DNA from: Glycomyces sp. YM15
Lineage (GTDB): Bacteria; Actinomycetota; Actinomycetes; Mycobacteriales; Micromonosporaceae
Direction of reading: 5' to 3'
DNA length: 64,000 bases
Assembly: GCF_016918015.1 (NCBI RefSeq)
Contig: NZ_JAERMK010000005.1
Span: 40,751-104,750 of the forward strand
Position 1 is the stretch's first letter. Each line of letters begins with the position of its first letter. A program made the position numbers and the translations under genes. The notes beneath the pieces are model-generated. The model was not told where the DNA came from. It searched no databases and worked only from the letters and a program-made list of their open reading frames with translations. This document shows positions 44,212-53,075 of this stretch, one piece after another.

Positions 44212-45243
44212 ATGGGCAATCGCTCGCGGGCGACGCTGACCGAGGTGGCCGAACGCGCGGGCGTCTCCAAGGCCACGGCCTCGAAGGTACTCAACGGCCG
44301 CCCGGGCGTGGCCGAGGAGACCCGCAGGGCCGTGCGCGAGGCCATCGCCGAGCTCGAGTACGTGCCGACCACGGGTCCGCGCGAATCGCCTGCGCCCCAG
44401 ACGATCCACGTCGTGTTCGACACGCTCCTCAACATGTACGCGGTGTACGTGCTCGACGGGATCGTCAGCGGCGGCCGGGAACTCGGCGTCGAGGTGGTCA
44501 CGAGTTCCCTGGAGGCCGAGACCCCGGGCGACAACGATCCGATCGGCGCCGACCGGATCAAGGAGATCGCCGCGCAGGGGGCGGCGGGCCTGGTCCTGGT
44601 GACCGCGCAGCTCACCACCGCCGAGATGGACGCGTGCGAGCAGCTGGGCCTGCCGCTGGTCGTGATCGACCCGGCGAACCCGCTCGACGAGCGCGTGACG
44701 AGTCTCGGCGCCACGAACTGGGCCGGGGGCGTGCAGGCCACCCGCCACCTGCTCGATTTGGGGCACACCAGGATCGGCTTCGCTGGAGGCCCGCCCGGGT
44801 CGCTGCCCGCGCGCGAGCGCCTGCACGGCTACCGGGAGGCGCTCGAATCCGCCGGGATCGAAGTGGACCCGGCCCTCACGGGCGCGGGCAGGTTCTACGC
44901 CGAGACCGGTGCGGCCCTTGCCGATCAGATGCTCGACCTCGACGACCCACCGACCGCGATCTTCGCCGCGAGCGACAGCATCGCCGTGGGCGTCATCCGG
45001 ACCGCCCGCAAACGCGGCCTCGAGGTCCCCGGCGACCTCAGCGTGGTCGGGTTCGACGACACGTACAACGCGATGTGGGTCGAACCGCCGCTCACGACGG
45101 TGAAGCAGCCGCTGCGGCAGATGGGCCGCGTCGCCGCGCGCACCGTGCTCGACCTCGCCGCGGGCAAGGTCCCGGACTCGCACCACGTGCAGCTCGCGAC
45201 GAGCCTGGTCGTGCGCGAGTCGACCGCGCCGCCGCATCAATAG
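44212..45243 (+). CDS. LacI family transcriptional regulator
   Basis: 343 residues. HTH TLTEVAERAGVSKATASKVL with the hinge NGRPGVAEETRRAV, then a periplasmic-binding-protein-like domain with NWAGGVQATRHLLDLGHTRI and the later VVGFDDTYNAMWVEPPLTTV region. The sugar ligand is unknown; the nearest candidates are the lyase at 49 kb or the importer at 12 kb, but the operator sequence is not found before either. The gene is probably self-controlled by the palindrome upstream. Confidence 0.94.
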   Translation: MGNRSRATLTEVAERAGVSKATASKVLNGRPGVAEETRRAVREAIAELEYVPTTGPRESPAPQTIHVVFDTLLNMYAVYVLDGIVSGGRELGVEVVTSSLEAETPGDNDPIGADRIKEIAAQGAAGLVLVTAQLTTAEMDACEQLGLPLVVIDPANPLDERVTSLGATNWAGGVQATRHLLDLGHTRIGFAGGPPGSLPARERLHGYREALESAGIEVDPALTGAGRFYAETGAALADQMLDLDDPPTAIFAASDSIAVGVIRTARKRGLEVPGDLSVVGFDDTYNAMWVEPPLTTVKQPLRQMGRVAARTVLDLAAGKVPDSHHVQLATSLVVRESTAPPHQ

Positions 45244-45306
45244 AGTATATAATCTGGTACTCTCTTTCAAGAGCGCATCGAATGTGTGAGTACCAGTAGC
45301 TATACT
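45244..45306. promoter_or_regulatory. long inverted repeat before AAA-DUF234 gene
   Basis: AGTATA-5-TGGTACTC (45244-45262) is mirrored by GAGTACCA-5-TATACT (45288-45306) with a 25-base spacer. Each 19-base arm differs only in its 5-base centre. TATAAT lies in the left arm and TATACT in the right, the latter 20 bases before the ATPase start. It begins 1 base after the LacI stop. It may be an operator, a weak terminator, or both. Confidence 0.6.
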
Positions 45307-45326
45307 CTTCTCGAATCGAGGTGGCC

Positions 45327-46739
45327 GTGGACTTCTTCGGTCGGCAGCATGAGCTCGCCCAGCTGCGCCGCTGGTACGCGGCCGCTGCGGCCGGGGAGGG
45401 GCAGTGCCTCATCATCCGGGGTCGCCGCCGGGTCGGGAAGTCGCGGCTCATCGAGGAGTTCGTGCGCCGGCTCGAGGCGCCCTCGGTCTTCTTCACCGCC
45501 TCCAACCTCTCCGCGGCCCAGGAGCTCCACAACTTCACCGAAGCGGTCCTGGGATCCGACCTGCCCGAGGCCGAAGCGTTCGGCGACGCCCCGGCCTCGT
45601 GGGACGGCGCGATCCGCATGCTCGCGCAGCTGCTCCCCTCCGACCGCCCCAGCGTGGTCGTGCTCGACGAACTCCCCTACCTGACCCGGCATGTCGAAGG
45701 CTTCGAAGGCACGCTGCAGACCGTGTGGGACAGGATCATGTCCCGCAAGCCCGTGCTGCTGCTGCTCGTCGGCTCGGACCTGTCGATCATGCAGGCGCTC
45801 AACAGCTACGAGCACCCGTTCTACCAGCGCGGCAACCCGGTCCTCATCGAGCCGCTCACGGTCGCCGACGTGCAGGAGATGACCGGTCTGTCCGCCGCCC
45901 AGGCGATCGACGCCCGGCTCGTGACCGGCGGCATGCCCCGCCTGTGCGTCCAGTGGCCGCGCGGCGAGGGCCTCGAGCGGTTTCTGGAGCGGTCGCTCGC
46001 CGACCCGGCAGACCCGTTCCTCACCGCCGGGGAGCTCGCCGTCGCCGGGGAGTTCCCGGCGGACACGTTCGCGCCGCAGGTGCTCTCCGCGATCGCGTCC
46101 GGTGAGCGCACGTTCACCTCGACGCTGTCCGATCTCGACATCAGCCGCATGACGCTCTCGCGCGCGCTGACCAAGCTCGCGGAGAAGGGCGTCGTCGCGG
46201 CCGAGACGCCGTTGTCGGTCAAGCCGTCCAAGGAGACCCGCTACCGCATCACCGATTCGTACCTGCGTTTCTGGCTGCATCTCGTGCAGCCGGTGCTCGG
46301 CATGGTGCAGCGCGGCCGGGGCGACCGCGCCGCCCGCAGGGTGCTGGCGAGTTGGCCCGCGTGGCGGGGGCGGGCGGTGGAACCGCTGGTGCGGGAGTCG
46401 CTGGCGCGCAGGGTGTCCGATGAGGATGCCCAGTGGACCGATCCTGACGCGACCGTGGCGGTCGGCGGGTTCTGGACGCGCAGCAACGATGTCGAGATCG
46501 ATCTGGTCGGGGCCGATCGCGCGCCGATCGCGAAGCGCATCGGGTATCTCGGATCGGTGAAGTGGCATGAGACGGCGCCGCTCGCGAGGAAGGACTTCAC
46601 CGCGCTCGCCGCCGTCGCCGGTCGCGTGCCGGGCGTGTCGGAGGAGACGCCGCTCATCGGGGTGTCGAGGGCCCGTAGCGAACTCGGCCCTTGGTCGGCC
46701 GTCTACTCGGCGGAGGACTTGGTGGACGCCTGGCGGTAG
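45327..46739 (+). CDS. AAA-type ATPase with C-terminal DUF234 domain
   Basis: 470 residues. Starts with the FFGRQHELAQLRRWYAAAAA entry helix; Walker A IIRGRRRVGKSRLIEEF, Walker B VVVLDELPYL, then a winged-helix middle (DLDISRMTLSRALTKL). The C-terminal DUF234 part holds a PD-(D/E)xK-like site around NDVEIDLVGADR and GSVKWHE (D-x12-K). This class (archaeal/bacterial DEXX-box ATPases) is linked to mobile and defence elements but is poorly understood. GTG at 45327 is favoured by GAGG 5 bases upstream; a GTG two codons earlier exists. It is monocistronic. Confidence 0.88.
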   Translation: MDFFGRQHELAQLRRWYAAAAAGEGQCLIIRGRRRVGKSRLIEEFVRRLEAPSVFFTASNLSAAQELHNFTEAVLGSDLPEAEAFGDAPASWDGAIRMLAQLLPSDRPSVVVLDELPYLTRHVEGFEGTLQTVWDRIMSRKPVLLLLVGSDLSIMQALNSYEHPFYQRGNPVLIEPLTVADVQEMTGLSAAQAIDARLVTGGMPRLCVQWPRGEGLERFLERSLADPADPFLTAGELAVAGEFPADTFAPQVLSAIASGERTFTSTLSDLDISRMTLSRALTKLAEKGVVAAETPLSVKPSKETRYRITDSYLRFWLHLVQPVLGMVQRGRGDRAARRVLASWPAWRGRAVEPLVRESLARRVSDEDAQWTDPDATVAVGGFWTRSNDVEIDLVGADRAPIAKRIGYLGSVKWHETAPLARKDFTALAAVAGRVPGVSEETPLIGVSRARSELGPWSAVYSAEDLVDAWR

Positions 46740-46746
46740 CCCGCCG

Positions 46747-46908
46747 TCAACCGTCCGCGGACCGGAGGGCGATGTCCTCCAGGTCGCCCCCGGTGATCGC
46801 GGTGACGTCGAGCAGGGTGACGAGGTCCATGTCGTCGCCGGGATCGATGAGGGCGAGGACGAAGACGCGGCGATTCCGGCGACGATCGGGGCCGATGCCA
46901 AGGGGCAC
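46747..46908 (-). CDS. possible small or remnant gene, 53 residues
   Basis: A GTG at 46908 opens a frame with good coding character: VPLGIGPDRRRNRRVFVLAL then DMDLVTLLDVTAITGGDLED, ending at 46747. It lies beyond the terminator of the MFS gene on the same strand and has no clear ribosome-binding site. It may be a truncated end of a lost gene. Confidence 0.3.
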   Translation of the reverse strand: MPLGIGPDRRRNRRVFVLALIDPGDDMDLVTLLDVTAITGGDLEDIALRSADG

Positions 46909-46961
46909 CGGAACTTCATGGGCTGTTTCCTAGGGTCCGCTGTGGAGTGGTGCGGCCGATA

Positions 46962-46999
46962 CCGATCGGGGCGGGCCCGCGGGGTCCCGCCTCGATCGG
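46962..46999 (-). terminator. terminator of MFS gene
   Basis: A 14-base-pair stem with one G-T pair (46962-46975 with 46986-46999) and a 10-base loop, 12 bases downstream of the MFS stop on the minus strand. Confidence 0.75.
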
Positions 47000-47010
47000 C
47001 GTTGCGGTGT

Positions 47011-48171
47011 TCATGGCCGTTTGAGCAGCATCCCGAGGACGACGGCGGCCAGTGGTATGCCGCATAGCACTGTGAAGACCCCTTCGGGGCCGTGGTGTTC
47101 GGCGATGAGGCCGAACGCCGGGGCGAAGAGGCCGCCGACGCTCATGGCCAGGCCGAGCGTGACGCCCGCGGCGGTGCCGGGGCGGGTCGGCAGGTAGTCC
47201 TGGGCGAGTTTGACGAGCACGGCGAACGGGATGTTGATCGCGATGCCGACGGCGAGGGCGACCGCGAGGGCCGCGTACTCGTCGGGGAGGAAGCGCAGCA
47301 GGACGAGCAGCGGGATGATGAGGACGCCGCCGATGCGGGTGGTGCGGACCGCGCCGAAGCGGTCGGCGAGGCGTCCACCGAGGAGGGTCCCGGCGACGCT
47401 GCCGAACATGAAGCCCGCCAAGGCGATCCCCGCGACGGCGTGGCTCGCGCCGAGGTGGCGGATCCAGTACAGCTCGATGAAGGTGATGATCCCGACCCAC
47501 AGGATCGAGCGGACCACCTCGATCGCGGTGAGGACCGCGAACGGGCCCCAGCGGTCGGTGCCGGTGCGCGCCTTCGCGGGCCCGGCGGCGGTGCGGGTGT
47601 GCTTGCGGAGCATGACGAAGGCGATGAGGACGGCGGGCGGGATGAACAGGGCCGTCGCGCCCAGGCCCATCGCGATGAGCGCGGGCGTGGCGAGCACGGG
47701 GGCGAGGAAGAAGCCGACGGAGCCGCCCGCGGCGAAGATGCTCATGCCCGCCGCGCTGTCGCCCGCCGCTTCGCGCGCGCCCTTGCCCGCGGCCGGGTGG
47801 AACATCGCGACGCCCAGCCCGGAGAGGAACAGGAGCGCGAGCACCAGCGGATACGGCCCGGCGAGGCCCGCGAGGCCGAGGCCGAGCCCGGCGAGGGCGA
47901 CCCCTGCGGGCGCGAACCAGTCGAGGCGGCGGCGGTCGACGAGGAGGCCGAAGAACGGCTGCGGGATCGACGCGCCGAGCGCGGCGGCGAGGGTGAGGCC
48001 GGTGGCGGCGACGTAGCCGTAGCCGCGGTCGAGCACGAAGTAGGGCACGACGGCGGGGACGAGCCCCTGGTAGAGGTCGTCGACGGCGTGGGCGGTGCCC
48101 CACAGCCACATGCGCCGCAGCGGTGATGGGGCGGTCTCCCGGGCCTCGGGCGGGGCGGCGGTCTGGGTCAT
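47011..48171 (-). CDS. MFS exporter (fosmidomycin-resistance-like)
   Basis: 386 residues with 12 helices. HAVDDLYQGLVPAVVPYFVL in helix 1 and FFGLLVDRRRLDW in loop 2-3 match the Fsr-like branch, as does MFHPAAGKGAREAAGD (the F-H-P-A motif). The central loop and second half (LGGRLADRFGAVRTTRIGGV) are also typical. AAGGAG lies 8 bases before the ATG at 48171. It diverges from an AraC gene 76 bases away, a common pairing where the regulator controls the exporter. Substrate unknown. Confidence 0.92.
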   Translation of the reverse strand: MTQTAAPPEARETAPSPLRRMWLWGTAHAVDDLYQGLVPAVVPYFVLDRGYGYVAATGLTLAAALGASIPQPFFGLLVDRRRLDWFAPAGVALAGLGLGLAGLAGPYPLVLALLFLSGLGVAMFHPAAGKGAREAAGDSAAGMSIFAAGGSVGFFLAPVLATPALIAMGLGATALFIPPAVLIAFVMLRKHTRTAAGPAKARTGTDRWGPFAVLTAIEVVRSILWVGIITFIELYWIRHLGASHAVAGIALAGFMFGSVAGTLLGGRLADRFGAVRTTRIGGVLIIPLLVLLRFLPDEYAALAVALAVGIAINIPFAVLVKLAQDYLPTRPGTAAGVTLGLAMSVGGLFAPAFGLIAEHHGPEGVFTVLCGIPLAAVVLGMLLKRP

Positions 48172-48247
48172 TGTCGGTGCTCCTTGTCCGTATGGCCCAA
48201 GGATTCCGACTCGCCATGACCTCCGGCTAACGGTATTCTGCCGAGCT

Positions 48248-49018
48248 ATGTCGATTGACGGCCACATTGACGGGCACAGCATTCCGAGTTCGCCGATCCG
48301 GATGCTCTCGCACCTGGAGCGGATCGACCGGCACCGCCACGACGGCCACCAGTTGATCTACCCCAGGCGCGGGGTGCTGCGGGTGTTCACGGCCTCGGGA
48401 GTGTGGGTCGTGCCGCCTTCGCAGGGCGTGTGGATCCCGGCGGGGATCGACCACGCCCATCGCGCGTGCGGGACGACCGAGATGCGCGCGATCCTGTTCG
48501 CGACCGACGGCCCCGGGCCGTTCCTCGAGCACCCGACGGTGCTGGCGTTCACGCCGCTGCTGCGCGAGGCCGTCACCTGCCTGACCGACGACGCCGCGCT
48601 CGAAGCGGGCACCCGGGGGCACCTCGAACGGGTCGTCCTCGACCTCCTACGGGGTGTCGAAGCACCGCAGCGGTTCCTGCCCGCGCTCCCCGATCCGCGC
48701 CTGCGCGAGGTGGTGGCGATCCTCGAGGACGATCCGGGCGACCGGCGGACCCTCGCCGCGCTCGGCGCCGCCGTCGGCGCGTCGGAGCGGACGCTCAGCC
48801 GCCTGTTCCGCGAGCACGCGGGGATGACGTTCGCGCAGTGGCGCGGGCAGTTCCGGCTGCACCACGCGCTCGTGCTGCTCGCGGAGGGGCACCAGGTCAC
48901 GCGGATCGCGGGGGCGTGCGGGTACGCGAGCCCGAGCGCGTTCATCGGGGCGTTCCGGGAGGCGTTCGGCGTCACCCCGGGCGAGTACCTGCGGCGCGAG
49001 CCGGACCTTCGCCTGTAG
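48248..49018 (+). CDS. AraC family transcriptional regulator
   Basis: 256 residues. N-terminal cupin-like ligand domain with HRHDGHQLIYPRRGVLRVFT and VVPPSQGVWIPAGIDHAHRA; C-terminal double HTH with SERTLSRLFREHAGMTFAQW and RIAGACGYASPSAFIGAFRE, ending in FGVTPGEYLRRE. This layout is that of the NimR/YdeC-type regulators that control a divergent MFS exporter. A TATTCT hexamer ends 8 bases before the ATG, and there is no ribosome-binding site, so the mRNA may be leaderless. It likely regulates itself and the divergent exporter. Confidence 0.94.
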   Translation: MSIDGHIDGHSIPSSPIRMLSHLERIDRHRHDGHQLIYPRRGVLRVFTASGVWVVPPSQGVWIPAGIDHAHRACGTTEMRAILFATDGPGPFLEHPTVLAFTPLLREAVTCLTDDAALEAGTRGHLERVVLDLLRGVEAPQRFLPALPDPRLREVVAILEDDPGDRRTLAALGAAVGASERTLSRLFREHAGMTFAQWRGQFRLHHALVLLAEGHQVTRIAGACGYASPSAFIGAFREAFGVTPGEYLRREPDLRL

Positions 49019-49088
49019 ACGGAGGCCCTCGGGCCCGTTGCGGCACGGCCATTGCCTTGAAGGCGCGCTCCGGCTATCCTAGGACCAT

Positions 49089-49117
49089 TATATCGATTCA
49101 ATTCGATATATCGATTC
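49089..49117 (+). promoter_or_regulatory. palindromic operator before rhamnogalacturonan lyase
   Basis: TATATCGA-6-TCGATATA (49089-49110) is a perfect inverted repeat. ATATCGATTC also recurs as a direct repeat at 49090 and 49108. It lies about 150 bases before the lyase start in very AT-rich sequence for this genome. It is probably the binding site of a regulator responding to pectin sugars. Confidence 0.7.
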
Positions 49118-49259
49118 CTTTGAAGCCAGTCGGCCGCGGTAACCCGGCACGCCGCGCCGCCTGCCACCTCCCCCTGTGCCACGACGCGCCCTCGCGCGGC
49201 CTCCCGGCGTGCAGTGCCGACAGGCCGCGTTCGGACCCCCATCAGATACGGAGTGACAC

Positions 49260-51500
49260 ATGAACAGCTCTCGACGGGCGAGACGCCTGCGAGCCCCGGC
49301 AGCGGCCTTCATCGGCCTGGTCGCCGCCGCGGCGGCGACACTGGCGGCGACGACCGGCGCGGACGCCGCCACCGTCCGCTACGAGGCCGAGAACGCCCCC
49401 GCCGTCTGCGACGGCACGATCGACTCGAACCACAGCGGGTACTCCGGCAGCGGATTCTGCAACACCAGCAACGCGAGCGGCGCCGCAGCCCAGTTCACCG
49501 TCAACGCCGCGAGCGCGGGAACGGCCACCGTGGCGATCCGGTACGCCCACGGCGCCACCGACTCCCGCCCGGCGAACATCCTCGTCAACGGCAACACCGT
49601 CGAATCGGCCAGCGCGTTCAGCGCGACCGGCGCATGGAACACCTGGTCGACGAAGACCGTCACCGTCCCGGTGAACGCCGGCAGCAACACGGTCCGGCTT
49701 GTGGCCTCCGCCGCCGCCGGCCTGCCGAACATCGACTACGTCGAAGTCACCGACGGGAGCACGGCCCAGACCGGGCCCATCATGGAGGACCTCGGGCGCG
49801 GCGTCACCGTCGTCCCCTCCGGCGGCGGCAACCTCGTCAGCTGGCGACTCCTCGGCACCGACGCGGCCAACACCGCGTTCAACGTGTACCGCAACGGGAC
49901 CCTGCTCAACGGCTCCCCGATCACCGGCGCCACCAACTACCTCGACACCGGCGGCAGCGGGACGTACACCGTCGCCGCGGTCAACAGCGGGACCGTCGGC
50001 AGCCAGTCGGGCGCCGAAGCGGTCTTCAACTCCAGCGGCTACAAGGACATCCCGATCCAGCGTCCCGCTGGCGGCACCACCCCCTCGGGGGAGGCGTACA
50101 CCTACAGCGCCAACGACATGAGCGTCGGCGACCTCGACGGCGACGGCCAGTACGAGTACCTCGTCAAATGGGACCCCAGCAACGCCCACGACAACTCGCA
50201 CTCCGGCTATACCGGGAACGTCTACATCGACGCGTACGAGCTCAGCGGCCAGCGACTGTGGCGTATCGACCTGGGCCGCAACATCAGGGCCGGGGCGCAC
50301 TACACCCAGTTCCAGGTGTACGACTACGACTCCGACGGCGACGCCGAGATCGCCATGAAGACCGCCGACGCGACCGTCTCCGGCACCGGGCAGGTCATCG
50401 GCAGCGCCAGCGCGGACCACCGCAACAGCAGCGGCTACATCCTGACCGGGCCCGAGTACCTGACGATCTTCAACGGCGCCGACGGCGCGGCCCTGGACAC
50501 CATCAACTACCAGCCCGCGCGCGGCAACGTGAGCGACTGGGGCGACAACTACGGCAACCGAGTCGACCGGTTCCTCGCCGGAACGGCCTATCTGGACGGT
50601 CAACGTCCGAGCATGGTGTTCGCGCGCGGCTACTACACCCGCAGTGTCATCTGGACGGTCGACTTCAACGGCACGGACCTGGTGTCCCGCTGGGTGTTCG
50701 ACTCGAACAGCGCCGGCAGCCAGTACACCGGTCAAGGGGCGCACAGCCTCTCGGTCGCCGACATGAACGGCGACGGCCGCCAGGACATCGTGTACGGGGC
50801 CATGGCGGTCGACTCGAACGGCCAAGCGCTGTGGAACACCCGGTTCGGCCACGGCGACGCGCTCCACGTGAGCGACTTCGTGCCGAGTCGCGCCGGTCAA
50901 GAGGTGTTCATGCCGCACGAGAGCGGCAGCCAGCCCTCGTCGAGTCTGAACGGCAGCAACGGCGCGATCCTCTTCCAGACGCCCGCGAGCGGGGACAACG
51001 GCCGCGGCGTCGCGGCGAACGTCCTCGCCAGCAACCCGGGCGCCGAATACTGGTCGCTGAACGTGAACGGCCTGCTCAACGCCTCCGGCGCCAACATCGG
51101 CGCGAAGCCCGCCTCGACCAACTTCCTGTCCTGGTGGGACGGCGACGGCGAGCGCGAACTGCTCGACGGCACCGCGATCACCAACTACCCGTCCGGGACG
51201 CTCCTGTCGGGCTCGGGGGTCGCGTCGAACAACGGCACCAAGGCCACGCCGGGGCTCTCCGCGGACCTGTTCGGCGACTGGCGCGAAGAGGTCATCTGGC
51301 GCACCAGCGACAACAGCGCCTTGCGGATCTACGCCACCCCGTCCACCACCAGCCTGCGCATCGCCACGCTCATGCACGACCCGCAGTACCGGGTGGCGAT
51401 CGCGTGGCAGAACACCGCGTACAACCAGCCGCCGCACCCGAGCTTCTACATCGGCAGCGACGTCACGAGCTACCCGTTCCCGTCCATCACCACGCCCTGA
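49260..51500 (+). CDS. secreted rhamnogalacturonan lyase, PL11, with CBM35-like domain
   Basis: 746 residues. Signal peptide ending near GADAA. Residues about 37-165 (VRYEAENAPA ... NIDYVEVTDG) are a CBM35/CBM6-like carbohydrate-binding beta-sandwich, then an Fn3-like strand set, then the PL11 catalytic propeller from about 255 (SANDMSVGDLDGDGQYEYLV, with several D-x-D-G-D-G calcium loops such as YDSDGDAEIAMKTADATV). It cuts the rhamnose-galacturonate backbone of pectin by beta-elimination outside the cell. GGAG lies 6 bases before the ATG. It is monocistronic with no transporter beside it. Confidence 0.94.
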   Translation: MNSSRRARRLRAPAAAFIGLVAAAAATLAATTGADAATVRYEAENAPAVCDGTIDSNHSGYSGSGFCNTSNASGAAAQFTVNAASAGTATVAIRYAHGATDSRPANILVNGNTVESASAFSATGAWNTWSTKTVTVPVNAGSNTVRLVASAAAGLPNIDYVEVTDGSTAQTGPIMEDLGRGVTVVPSGGGNLVSWRLLGTDAANTAFNVYRNGTLLNGSPITGATNYLDTGGSGTYTVAAVNSGTVGSQSGAEAVFNSSGYKDIPIQRPAGGTTPSGEAYTYSANDMSVGDLDGDGQYEYLVKWDPSNAHDNSHSGYTGNVYIDAYELSGQRLWRIDLGRNIRAGAHYTQFQVYDYDSDGDAEIAMKTADATVSGTGQVIGSASADHRNSSGYILTGPEYLTIFNGADGAALDTINYQPARGNVSDWGDNYGNRVDRFLAGTAYLDGQRPSMVFARGYYTRSVIWTVDFNGTDLVSRWVFDSNSAGSQYTGQGAHSLSVADMNGDGRQDIVYGAMAVDSNGQALWNTRFGHGDALHVSDFVPSRAGQEVFMPHESGSQPSSSLNGSNGAILFQTPASGDNGRGVAANVLASNPGAEYWSLNVNGLLNASGANIGAKPASTNFLSWWDGDGERELLDGTAITNYPSGTLLSGSGVASNNGTKATPGLSADLFGDWREEVIWRTSDNSALRIYATPSTTSLRIATLMHDPQYRVAIAWQNTAYNQPPHPSFYIGSDVTSYPFPSITTP

Positions 51501-51520
51501 CCTTCTCTGCAGCACTGGGG

Positions 51521-51540
51521 CCCGCGACGAGTGTCGCGGG
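51521..51540 (+). terminator. terminator after lyase gene
   Basis: CCCGCGAC-GAGT-GTCGCGGG, an 8-base-pair perfect core that extends outward with imperfect G/C pairs, 20 bases after the lyase stop. Confidence 0.7.
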
Positions 51541-51562
51541 TCCCGGCCCGTGGAGGGATCGG

Positions 51563-52282
51563 TCAGTCTCCGGGATCGAAATCGATGAGTTCGATGCGTT
51601 CGTCGCTGCCTTTCACGCCGTTCTCGAGGACCAGCCCGATGCCTGGCGCGTAGAACTTGTGCTCGACGACGGAGGTGTCGAGCGGGTTGACGTCTTCGGT
51701 GCGCAGGCACTCGTCGTAGCTGCCGAACGGCACGTCGACGTCTTCGTCGAGCGCGAGGACTTCGCCGGTGTCGACGGCGTGGCCCTCGTAGAACTCCTGG
51801 TAGTAGTAGTCGCCGACCTGGGGGTCGGCCTCCATCGCGATGCCGGGGAGGGCGCCGTCGACGCCGGCCTCCCAGGATCCTTCGGTGCTGGTGGTCTCGC
51901 CGTCGGTGATCTCCCTGGAGTCTTCGCCGAAGTACCAGACGTTGCCGTCGGCGTCTTGGGCGTACCAGTCGTACGTGTCCTCGACGACCTCGCCGTTCTC
52001 GCTCACGGTGTCGTGGACGACCACGGTGGTGACGCCCATGACCTCGCGAGTCTCGTCGGTGACCTCGACGACGATCCGTTCGGCGCCGCCTTCGTAGGTG
52101 TAGACCGCGCCCGGCGTCCACGGCATGAACGGGTTGTCGATGGCGGTGGTGAACGCGGAGGGGCCGGGCATGTCCGCGAGGGTCGGGGCGCCTGTCGCGG
52201 TATCGCTCGGCGCGGAATCGTCGCCGCAGCCGACCGTGGCTGCGACCAGCAGGAGAACGGCGGTCAAGTGCGGCAGGCGCAT
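51563..52282 (-). CDS. putative secreted lipoprotein
   Basis: 239 residues. The N-terminus MRLPHLTAVLLLVAATVGC is a signal peptide ending in a lipobox (ATVGC), so the protein is lipid anchored. The mature part is acidic and beta rich: FMPWTPGAVYTYEGGAERIV, repeated DTY-DWYAQDADGNVWYFGED and YYYQEFYEGHAVDTG. This style occurs in secreted proteins of unknown role in actinobacteria. GGAGGA lies 3-4 bases before the ATG. It is divergent from the following plus-strand gene. Confidence 0.8.
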   Translation of the reverse strand: MRLPHLTAVLLLVAATVGCGDDSAPSDTATGAPTLADMPGPSAFTTAIDNPFMPWTPGAVYTYEGGAERIVVEVTDETREVMGVTTVVVHDTVSENGEVVEDTYDWYAQDADGNVWYFGEDSREITDGETTSTEGSWEAGVDGALPGIAMEADPQVGDYYYQEFYEGHAVDTGEVLALDEDVDVPFGSYDECLRTEDVNPLDTSVVEHKFYAPGIGLVLENGVKGSDERIELIDFDPGD

Positions 52283-52429
52283 GGCTCCTCCGGGCCGGCG
52301 AGGCCCTCGGTTCAACCCTACGCCCGTGCCGGTGCGCACGGGTCCAAAGCTTGCACGCGCACCGATGATTCCACGCGGCTCGTGTCGTCTCAACGCGAAA
52401 GGACCGTCTTCCTCCAGGAGCGATTGCGC

Positions 52430-53005
52430 ATGAACGACTTCAAGCCCGTCACCGATCTCGTCGCGGGCCTGCTCGACGGCGTCACCGACGCGCGGCTCTC
52501 CGGTCCGACGCCGTGCGGGCATTACACGCAGGCGCAGCTGCTCAACCACCTGCTCGGCCTCTGCCTCGCCTTCACCGCCGTCGCCCGCGGCGAGACCGGC
52601 CCCCACAACGAGGCGCCTCCCGGCGAGCCCGCCGCGACGCTCGACCCGGGCTGGCGCGTCGAACTCGAGCAGCGCCTCGCGACCCTCGCCGACGTGTGGT
52701 CCGAAGCGTCGGCCTGGGAGGGCGACGCGCTCGCGGGCGGCGTCACGCTCCCCGCCTCCGTCATGGGTCTCGTGGCGCTCAACGAGGTCGCGATCCACGG
52801 CTGGGACCTCGCGCGCGCCACCGGCCAGCCCTACGCCCTCGACCCGGCCACCATCGAGACCCTCACCGCGTTCACCGGCCAGGACGCCGACGACCAGGCC
52901 GCCCGCGAAGGCGTCTACGGCCCGGTCGTCAAGATCCCCGCGGACGCACCGCCGCAGGACCACCTCGTAGCCCTCACCGGTCGCGACCCCGCCTGGCGCC
53001 CATAG
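52430..53005 (+). CDS. TIGR03086-type / DinB-like maleylpyruvate isomerase-fold protein
   Basis: 191 residues. The N-terminal helix bundle VTDLVAGLLDGVTDARLSGP and TPCGHYTQAQLLNHLLGLCL carries one metal-ligand histidine; the late NEVAIHGWDLARATG motif holds the typical H-x-W-D. This is the mycothiol-dependent maleylpyruvate isomerase N-terminal-like (DinB) fold. Reaction unknown; relatives are thiol-dependent transferases. CCAGGAG lies about 8 bases before the ATG. It is monocistronic, ended by a 46-base palindrome. Confidence 0.88.
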   Translation: MNDFKPVTDLVAGLLDGVTDARLSGPTPCGHYTQAQLLNHLLGLCLAFTAVARGETGPHNEAPPGEPAATLDPGWRVELEQRLATLADVWSEASAWEGDALAGGVTLPASVMGLVALNEVAIHGWDLARATGQPYALDPATIETLTAFTGQDADDQAAREGVYGPVVKIPADAPPQDHLVALTGRDPAWRP

Positions 53006-53016
53006 CGAGCCCGCAA

Positions 53017-53062
53017 CATGACCGGTGGGGCAGGCCGAGCTCGGTCTGCCCCACCGGTCATG
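53017..53062. terminator. bidirectional terminator at end of defence operon
   Basis: A 17-base perfect inverted repeat (53017-53033 with 53046-53062) whose 12-base centre is also nearly self-complementary. It lies 12 bases after one stop and 14 bases from the convergent DUF262 stop, so it closes both transcripts. Confidence 0.93.
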
Positions 53063-53075
53063 ACGTCACTCTCGT

